Origin: Setomelanomma holmii
Taxonomy: Eukaryota > Ascomycota > Dothideomycetes > Pleosporales > Phaeosphaeriaceae
Assembly (NCBI GenBank): GCA_010015745.1
Contig: ML978172.1
Span: 248,001 to 312,000 of the forward strand
Direction of reading: 5' to 3'
Length of the DNA stretch: 64,000 nucleotides
Part shown: piece by piece, positions 56,914 to 64,000 of the stretch
How the letters are laid out: every line of letters starts with the position of its first letter
How positions within the stretch are numbered: position 1 is the first letter of the stretch
Notes under the pieces: generated by a model
The model's database searches: none
What the model saw: only the letters and a program-made list of their open reading frames with translations
What the model was told of the DNA's origin: nothing
Program-made: the position numbers and the translations under genes

Positions 56914-57711
56914 ACAAACCTGATGATGATCCTTGATGGTGATATTCCTTCTTTATGATGTGCTATAATGATGTTCCTTCCTAAGGTCCCTTCATGATAT
57001 TCCTTGATGCGACCGTGATGTTCAACAACCATTCCAACCAATGTTTAAGCCATGATCCACTCCAAGCCAAACAACCACCAACCATCAGCATCAATGTCCA
57101 TGCCCAATCTAAATCTCATGGCCGATGCCATCAGTCGCACACACCATCAATACTGGAGAGCTCACCTGCATTCCTGAATTGACCTGAGCCGAAGCCGCCA
57201 TCAGGAGTGTGCAGGGCAATCACAGATCCGGGAAAAGACTCTTGCACTCCAGGTGCACGCTGTGTCTCAAGCGTGGTTCACTTGCAATCATCAGTTCCAA
57301 ACAGCGAAACGGTAGGCCACGTACAAAGACGCTCTGTCCTCCAGCACCGTAACGTTGACATGATCGAGCTGCGCAAAGCTTCGTGATGAAGCCCTGAGCT
57401 GTGTTCCAAGCATCGAATGGAGTGTGAACCTCGCTCTTACTGTCTTGCGCCCGTGTATTTCCAACGCGAAGGAGGCCTGCGGCCTGATATGCATCCTGTG
57501 ACTCCATGATGTTCATCGGGATTCGAACTCAGAAAGTCGCTGAGCCTAGAGCCAACATCTTGGTCATCTGTCCGTATACCAAGCGGTGGGGGAGGGTGAC
57601 GATCGAGCTCGAGCCGGTTCGTGATGCCGTTGAGGTGGTGCGTCGGTGTCATGAGGATGACTTGTTGTGGTGCGAGTCGATGCATGTCAATGACTTGAAG
57701 GTGTCATGAAG
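56914..57711. other. gene-poor region
   Basis: No confident gene. A 67-codon frame at 57506-57709 has fair composition but no recognisable domain. Confidence 0.4.
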
Positions 57712-57985
57712 TGGTGGATACTGGTCGAGCTAGTGGTTGACGATGCATGTTGATGATGATGATGTAACTCGAAGTGTGTTGGACCGACGATGACATGTGT
57801 TGATGGAAGTCATGTGAGGTGAGGCATGTTGGTGATGGACATCGATGACATGTGTCAATGGTGAAGTGGCATGTTGGTGGTGGACGATGTAAGGTAGGAC
57901 GTGGGTGGAGGAAGGCTAGAGTCGATGCCGATGATATTGTGTGGTGATATGATGTTGTTGTTGATGTTGATGTCTGTTGCTATGA
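57712..57985 (+). repeat. TGATG/TGTTG-rich low-complexity tract
   Basis: Runs built from GATGATG, TGTTGATG and ATGTGTTGG variants with few cytosines, without a fixed unit. Such tracts arise by slippage or in decayed LTRs. A TATA-like TTTTATACC sits downstream at about 58178-58190. Confidence 0.5.
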
Positions 57986-60056
57986 CATCACACATCGTGA
58001 AGCTTGGCAAGTGTCTGGGAAGTCAGTGAAGAGGGTCGATGAAGGAAAGGGAAGGAAGACTTGCTTGAGTGATGGATGCCGAGGTGGTGGAGGCCATGAT
58101 GAAGGCAGTTTGGTCGAGTGATTTGAGAAGTTGGGGTTGAGGAGATGGAGGAAAAGTCCTCAAAGAGGGCGGGGGGAGCCTCTTTTATACCCTTCTGGCC
58201 GGCGCTCCAGAGCATCAAGTCAGCCAATTTTATCTGACGTCAGTATGAGCGATAATTGATTCAACGGGCGCCTCGAGACGCTTCTGCCTGATTCCATTGT
58301 GGTCTGATGACGCTGGAATCGCGAGTGAAGGAGAGTTCGGTCGCCAGATCACACCCGCACGGACGCCCGCGCGACAGCAGGGAGAACTCTCATTGGCCGG
58401 CGAGACCAGCAGCATCAAAGCAGCGAGAAAGTCGGGTGAGGTACGTTCGTAGAGGGAAGGAGCAGTTTTGCGAGTTTAGTGTGTGGTGGGAATGAGGTTG
58501 GTGGGCAGACGGGGAACTGAGCACACGGCGGACGTTGATATATATCTTACTATAGCGTCTAGATAGCAAGAAATACTTCAAGAAGCGAGAATACTGGCCT
58601 AATGAGCACTATAGTAGGCTCGGAAGTGTTTTGGAGAGGGGAGTGAATTGCGCAGTCAACCTGCTCTGTCGCGGGAGAGACAACGAGGACGAAAGCTGTC
58701 AGATTTGAACGACCGTGGCCTGTATATGCATTCAGATCTGAGTGAGCACCTCCTACGATCATGGGACGTGTTGTGGCTTCCTCGTGGAGCGGGTCAGGTC
58801 GAGTTCCAGAAGGTAGTCAGCAAGAACAGTGAGTGGCGATCACAGTGGCGCAGGTCGAGTACCTCGAGCGCACACGGCTTTGGAAGTAACAGTATGACAA
58901 GATGATCGAACAATCCTCTTTGCCATAAATTTTGCTGTGGAGTCTGGTTTGAGAGTTTGACATCTGTGAGGCTGTCGCCACTGGTCGACCACCAAATGGT
59001 GTGTCTGTACGAGCAGGCTCACCAATCTCGCTGGGCAGCAGGCGAAATACGACAGCCGATAGTAGGGCAACCTGAGTTTACAGTCTAGTCAAGGTTGACA
59101 AAGGTGATGCTGCACCGAGCCATTCAGACGATGCAGTGTAAGGCGGGCCTGATAGCGACTCCAAGCTCTGGACTGCAGTCGCATGGGAGCAGCACGTTGT
59201 GGCATGCGCAGACTGTGCTCAAGATGCTGCTGCTACTGCTGAAAACTTGCTACGGTATCTCGAACTGGCTATGGTCAACCGCGTCACACATTGAGCAATA
59301 TGAGCGAGCTCCAGACAGCAGACTCAGAGGTAGCAAGTTGCACAGACGTATATCAAGGCGTCAGATCAGTCGACAGTAAGATGGCAGGCCACGCCAGTCG
59401 CCGCCGTGATAACGCGCGATCTCACCGAAAGAACCTTCGGGCGCTTACCTGAGGCAGTTCGAGCAGGCGACGACGACGTGCACTTGTGCTTTACTAGACC
59501 TTACCCTCTTTTACCACAGCTCTCGCTATGTCATGCGTACCAAGCTCCAGCGGTCTGCAGCATGTTGGTGAGGTGTCGACGCATATGTGATGACCATGCA
59601 AGATACGTAGGGCAAAGAGACCGTGATGGTTGTGCTGGCAGAAAGAAAAAGCGTTTATAGAAAAGCGATTTCAGTAACGTGCGATATGCAAGGCACAAAC
59701 AACTGCGAAGCTCATGCGTGTCTATCCTCAACGCATTTCGCCGTGCTCAGACACCATCCACAAAATGCTTCGGGTATATCCAGGCGTTCCTATCCGGCTA
59801 TAACGCCGCGCAATCGCTTCTGACTACAGAGCTAAGTCTTTCAAAGTGAGTCCAACTTGCCCTTACCTTTGCCTGTCAACGCTGCTCTACATTCGTTCGC
59901 CCATGCCTCGAAGTCCACAATCCGCGAAGTTCCCCTCTTGACATTCTAGACCGACTGCACGGTAGCCATCAGTGCCATTTCCGCCTCAGGCTCCTGCTTC
60001 TTAGCCGTGATATACGACTGCGCCAGAGCTGCGAATCGACTCGACTTCTTCTGGTG
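57986..60056. other. gene-poor region, possible retroelement debris
   Basis: Two kilobases with only short frames on both strands. The part near 58150-58560 has a GC-rich block and a TATA-like site, as in an LTR, but no terminal repeat partner was found. Confidence 0.35.
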
Positions 60057-62492
60057 CTACCCTTTGCCGACCCAGTCGATCCGGTGCTCCTCGCGTGATA
60101 CGTTCACGGGCTTTGCAGCGAGGTCGCCGGTGGCGGAGACTTCTTTTGATGCAGCATCGTGGCCGTCTTCAGTGTTGTTTCCGCGCTCCTTGTCTCGCTG
60201 GCGCTTGAGGGCGGCGGCGTCGGCGTAAAGGGATTCTTGAAAGGCGGCATCTTGGCTCTGCTCCAGATGCTCCTTTGCGTCCTCGTCTGTATACTCGCCA
60301 GACCAGTCAATCCATTGCGCTTCTTCTGCTGTGCTGGGTCGTATGGTCTGTATGGCCTGTACGGGGGCTCTGAGTCGGTCTCGCTCTTCAGCCCGACGGC
60401 GCTCAGCGGCGGCAAAGGGGTCGTCGAGCTTTTCTTGGGATAGGGCGTCGTGGCTATCTTCAGAGTGCTCATTTCTCTCTTTCTTTGGCGTGGTGCAGGC
60501 AGAGTCTTTCCTCTCCTCATCTTCTTCCTCATTCGGTTCAGCCTGCGCAGCCTGAGAACCCTCGAGGCCTTTTTGATACTGTTCGGCGACAGCATCGTCA
60601 AACTCCTCGCGCCTCAATTCAGACTCGGCTTGCTCCTTGTTGATCGTGTCCTGGTGCTGAATGCACTGCGTGCCGTTATCCGCTGTTGACGCATCGTGTC
60701 TAGCTTCAGCGGACTCTTGCTGCTGCCTCAGCGATTCCTCTGCGCGCTTCTTCTCTCGAAGGGCATCGCACTCTTCAAGGTACTCTTCGAGCTGCGTGAA
60801 GAGATCGCTTGCCAACTCTTGCCTCGCTATCTCGCCAGATTTCTCTGCAGATGGTGCATCATACTTGTGCTCCATAACGTCCCCATGCTGCCAATGCGAG
60901 AACTTGATAGCTGCCTCCCAAGCCTGTCGCCACTCAAAATTGACTTCTTGACAGTCATCGCATTGCCACTCGATCGTGCCTTGATTGCAGCATATTGTGT
61001 TCTCGCTTGAAACGGACACACGGTGAAGTTGTAGGTCCAGCCACAGCTGAAGAGATGTCGCACCGGAGCTCTCTGCTACCAGGACGGAGGGGATGCGGCC
61101 AAGGGCGCGGCTCAGAGCACACAGATCGTCTTGATCCGCCGCAGCTTCCTCCTTCAGGATGGAGAGCTTGATGGCCGTGCTACTGGTGATAGCTGGTGGA
61201 GCTGCTGCAAAGGATTGATATTCGGCAATGATGTCCTTGGCCTGACAACTGATGCATCGTCGCGTCACGTTGCCTTCCTTGCAACATCTGCGAAGTTCGC
61301 GGGTGTGTAACTGCGCTGGCCTGCGGCCAGCGCATATGTTGCCTTCGTTAGGTGTGGCCAGAGCAATGCTTGATGTCTGCAGTGCATCGAAGCGAGTTTC
61401 TGTCAAGGAAGGGATTTGGACAGGGTTGTCGCAAGGCGTCTTTGATGACTCTTTACCATTGAGCCTTGTCTTAACTTGCTCAACGACACGGCGGAAAGTA
61501 CGTATTTTCGAAGCCGTTTCTGCTTTGTTCTCGGATGGAGGTGGGTCGCCATTGCACGTCTGTTGCACTGCGGCAAGCTCGCAACACCACTCTAGTTCCG
61601 CTGTGCAAGCTCGAAGTCCGCTGAAGCCGACTTGGAGCTCAGCCACAGCACCTTGCTCTTCCTTGTCTGGTTCCCTGCTAGCTTTGGGAGGCTCGCTGTT
61701 CGTGATTGAGGCCTCAGCCCCACCGTTGTCCTCCGGATGACATCTGCTTTTTGCCAAATCTCGTTTTGCAGCCCTTTTCTCTTCCGCGGTGTCGGCTACC
61801 AACTTCTCGTCCAGATACCGACTAAAGCACTCCTTAAAAGTTTTCTGCACGGACTTAACAAGGTCCCCGTTTGTAACTCCAAGTTCGTTCACGATCTCGC
61901 CTTCATAAGGACAGCTTTCGCGCTCATCAAGTTGAATGGAGTATCGCAGATATACAGCCACCACTGGCGGTTGGCAAATCCATTCATTCTTCCATGAGTG
62001 ATAGTCCCTCTCCATATTTCGGCCGATTGCTCTGAAGTGTGTGAGCCAGCTCTGTCTCACCGAATGCCCTTTTGGGTCGACGGTCAGACCGTGGAGACAT
62101 CTCAGAAGAAATTGAAAAATTTGATGCTGAGCATTGGCGCTTTTTTCATCTTCGCACACAGTCCAAAGATACCTGGGGAGCGTGTGTGATCCGGCTCCCG
62201 GATGAGGCTGTATGTTGACCCTCAGATGCGCTTCAGGAGACACAGCCAGGGGATCATCGTGGAATGCTGGACTGTCTTCCGTGCCAAGGTACTTTGCGAA
62301 CAGCCTTGATGTCAGAACTGTCAGTTTATCGACGGTTTCATACCAGAATGGCGAAGTCTGCCGTAGGCGAACGATGTCAAAATGGTCGCAGTAACATAAT
62401 GTGCGTTCGATAATTCCAAGTGGCAAGGTGAAAGTGCGCTCACGGACTCGTGCGTGAAAGAATTGACTCCCGAATTCCGATTCCATTGCCAT
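60057..62492 (-). CDS. large acidic F-box-like protein with Glu/Ala-rich repeats
   Basis: One long frame of 811 residues from ATG at 62492 (ATG 62486 is also possible). An N-terminal segment FTLPLGIIERTLCYCDHFDIV, then RLRQTSPFWYETVDKL, resembles a degenerate F-box. A globular middle has several Cys pairs (RCCKEGNVTRRCISC; CCNQGTIEWQCDDC), possibly zinc-binding. The last 230 residues are strongly Glu, Asp, Lys and Arg-rich with imperfect repeats of a unit like EDSHDALSQE...AAAERRRAEERDR (also EQSQDAAFQE and EDGHDAASKE), probably a coiled coil. If the F-box is real it would link a bound target to an SCF ubiquitin ligase. I recognise no named family. Confidence 0.7.
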   Translation of the reverse strand: MAMESEFGSQFFHARVRERTFTLPLGIIERTLCYCDHFDIVRLRQTSPFWYETVDKLTVLTSRLFAKYLGTEDSPAFHDDPLAVSPEAHLRVNIQPHPGAGSHTLPRYLWTVCEDEKSANAQHQIFQFLLRCLHGLTVDPKGHSVRQSWLTHFRAIGRNMERDYHSWKNEWICQPPVVAVYLRYSIQLDERESCPYEGEIVNELGVTNGDLVKSVQKTFKECFSRYLDEKLVADTAEEKRAAKRDLAKSRCHPEDNGGAEASITNSEPPKASREPDKEEQGAVAELQVGFSGLRACTAELEWCCELAAVQQTCNGDPPPSENKAETASKIRTFRRVVEQVKTRLNGKESSKTPCDNPVQIPSLTETRFDALQTSSIALATPNEGNICAGRRPAQLHTRELRRCCKEGNVTRRCISCQAKDIIAEYQSFAAAPPAITSSTAIKLSILKEEAAADQDDLCALSRALGRIPSVLVAESSGATSLQLWLDLQLHRVSVSSENTICCNQGTIEWQCDDCQEVNFEWRQAWEAAIKFSHWQHGDVMEHKYDAPSAEKSGEIARQELASDLFTQLEEYLEECDALREKKRAEESLRQQQESAEARHDASTADNGTQCIQHQDTINKEQAESELRREEFDDAVAEQYQKGLEGSQAAQAEPNEEEDEERKDSACTTPKKERNEHSEDSHDALSQEKLDDPFAAAERRRAEERDRLRAPVQAIQTIRPSTAEEAQWIDWSGEYTDEDAKEHLEQSQDAAFQESLYADAAALKRQRDKERGNNTEDGHDAASKEVSATGDLAAKPVNVSREEHRIDWVGKG

Positions 62493-63421
62493 ACTGTGTT
62501 TCTTCTAATATCGTTTAGAATTTCGTCGCTTTGCTATGAGCTACGTATCCGATGCTTGATATCGCTGATATGATATCCTCGTGTTGTCTCGCCTGTAAAG
62601 TGAGGAGTGTCGTCCTACCTTCAAAAAGTTCCCTATGCAACTCCGCTCTTTTTCGACTCCTCTCACACATCCAGGGCACTACCTGCGGCCCGGACGGGTG
62701 CATCGTCCTGCGACATTAAGCACAACCTGTACTGGTGGTTCGGCTCGAAATATCTACCATACCCAGCACAACGTTCGGCTTTTGCAAGCCTAGGAACCAT
62801 CCCACTACCCTATTTTCTGCCACATCCTAACGGAATAATTGATGGTAGCCTCATGCGGGGGTGAGCAGTGCTACATTAGTACCACAATCCCTGCACAACA
62901 CACCGTAGGTCGAAACCAAATCTTCAGTGTCGTCAAGGTAGCCAGCCCTTACTATACTCGCAAACTGAGACAGCACTTTCCAGGCGCTGTCAAGCGGTAG
63001 CTTCAGAAAGCCAAGGCCTTATTTCGATCACCCAAGCTCCGCGAGATTCATGTGAATCACATGTTAACAAGAATCATGTCGAGCTTGGAATCTTGTGGCA
63101 CAGCGCAGGCAAGTCCAACATATGAAAATTGAACCACCAATGACAACGCTTTGAATATGTCATGATGAATGAACATGCAAAATGATGAGTTGGGAGAACG
63201 GCGCATTGATCCAATGCTGCAAGTGAGAGGTTTCAGTGGCTTATGGGTCCAGAAGGAATGCCCAAGATCTGGTCGCAGTGAGGAGAAAGAACGTCATCCC
63301 GAACGCGTCGTCGGACCTCCGCGACGCGCCACAGCCCCACCAATCAACTTCACCGCTCAGCAACATCACCAACACCGCTGCTGCTCTCAACTTCCACATT
63401 ATCGGCGCACACGATTACACG
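62493..63421. other. divergent intergenic region between two F-box-type genes
   Basis: About 930 bases, presumably promoters for both. No gene recognised. Confidence 0.45.
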
Positions 63422-64000
63422 ATGCCTAAGCTCGATGAACTGCCTCCCGAGATTCTGTTCGAGGTACTGCATTATATCACTATTACGTACAACCGCTGTC
63501 CCGCGCCTCCCCACCCTCTCAACGCCATCGCAAGCACATCCAAGCAACTGCACGCCATCACAGAAGAACATTCCCGTGGTTTGCTGAAGCAATATACGCA
63601 CTTCACGCCGCCCAAGAACTCCAAGACCTTCTCTTGCAGGAAGAAATGGCTGGCGGAAACGTGCCAGTTTTGTCGGCGCAAGAGTCAGCGACGGGCCATA
63701 TTATATCCCGGGATAACATGCTGTCGACTATGCGACAAGCAAAAGTACCCCAAGATGGTGAGTCATGTCCCACAGCTCAACCATGGAGCTATGAATCATT
63801 CCGCAGATGCTAATATTGCCAACCAGACGATGACCCAAGCTACCAAGGATCACTCCCTCTCCAAACTCGACCTCTTCACTCCGAACGTCCTGCACCCGAA
63901 GCTCTCGCCCCTCACTACCGGCCTGACCACCGTCATGGGAAGCGCATGCACCATGATTCTGGAACGCGACGTGCTAGCGCGGAAAGCGCATGTACTCGCC
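63422..64000 (+). CDS. F-box protein, cut by the window edge
   Basis: Exon 1 spans 63422-63757; exon 2 starts at 63827 after a 69-base intron (GTGAGT..CAG) and stays open to the last base, so the 3' end lies outside. The N-terminus LDELPPEILFEVLHYI is an F-box, which would bind Skp1 in an SCF ubiquitin ligase. A Cys-rich segment (CQFCRRKSQRRAILYP, then CCRLC) follows, common in a set of fungal F-box proteins and probably a zinc site. The target-binding region is not in view. An earlier acceptor at 63801-63806 was rejected because it leads to a quick stop. Confidence 0.8.
   Translation, partial: MPKLDELPPEILFEVLHYITITYNRCPAPPHPLNAIASTSKQLHAITEEHSRGLLKQYTHFTPPKNSKTFSCRKKWLAETCQFCRRKSQRRAILYPGITCCRLCDKQKYPKMVSHVPQLNHGAMNHSADANIANQTMTQATKDHSLSKLDLFTPNVLHPKLSPLTTGLTTVMGSACTMILERDVLARKAHVLA

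Noticed and set aside
57500..57550. Possible tRNA 3' end (TTCGAATC on the minus strand)
   Set aside because: The flanking bases cannot form a T stem and no acceptor partner was found.
63758..63806. Early acceptor CCGCAG for the last F-box gene
   Set aside because: It leads to a stop after eight codons, whereas the acceptor at 63825-63826 stays open to the window end.
1..64000. CRISPR arrays or bacterial-type operons
   Set aside because: No regularly spaced repeats were seen, and the introns and gene families are clearly fungal.

Overview
This window looks like a chromosomal segment of a filamentous ascomycete (Pezizomycotina, plausibly a Dothideomycete). The evidence is many 47-75 base introns with GT..AG ends, a fungal PDR-type ABC transporter, a Zn2Cys6 regulator, LysM proteins, a NACHT-type NLR, an N-acetylglucosamine-induced-protein family member and a Tad-like LINE. 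The genus assignment is inference. Introns were placed by hand from splice sites plus reading-frame continuity, and most multi-exon models close exactly in frame.

Layout. 1-5.5 kb: decayed Tad-like LINE (ORF1 zinc-knuckle protein; ORF2 endonuclease, RT and RNase H). 5.6-7.6 kb: broken modin-like gene directly behind the LINE tail. 8.1-9.8 kb: type-B carboxylesterase. 10.0-14.0 kb: AT-hook protein, glycine-cleavage T protein and V-ATPase subunit C; the first two are on one strand and overlap as TAATG. 15.1-18.3 kb: relic zone with a copy of an SDR C-terminus, a MYND-finger relic and a LysM pseudogene. 19.5-23.9 kb: SDR, KRR1 and a SET-domain protein. 24.0-27.1 kb: NLR pseudogene. 27.7-31.5 kb: 2-oxoglutarate oxygenase divergent from a pantothenate/allantoate-type MFS carrier. 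32.1-33.5 kb: GH6 cellulase remnant and a LysM-like secreted protein. 34.0-42.3 kb: Zn2Cys6 factor divergent from a PDR efflux pump, with an ACCGCGGT palindrome and TATA box between them. 42.7-47.3 kb: mitochondrial membrane protein, verprolin-like protein, intron-containing tRNA-Ser and a small coiled-coil protein. 48.4-50.6 kb: dynamin-like GTPase pseudogene. 51.4-56.4 kb: GPI-type surface protein, GH105, DUF3605 protein and a frameshifted SRR1-like gene. 56.4-60.0 kb: gene-poor, low-complexity block. 60.0-64.0 kb: large Glu-rich F-box-like protein, then an F-box gene cut by the window edge.

Two themes stand out. First, conserved housekeeping genes (GCV1, VMA5, KRR1, VRP1, tRNA-Ser) are intact and tightly packed, while three nonself-recognition or defence-like genes (modin-like, NLR, dynamin-like) and two plant-interaction genes (LysM, GH6) are broken. 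Most of the nonsense codons could arise by single C-to-T changes, often in CpA context, as expected of repeat-induced point mutation or long decay. Second, several divergent pairs share promoters and could be co-regulated; the Zn2Cys6/PDR pair is the most convincing.
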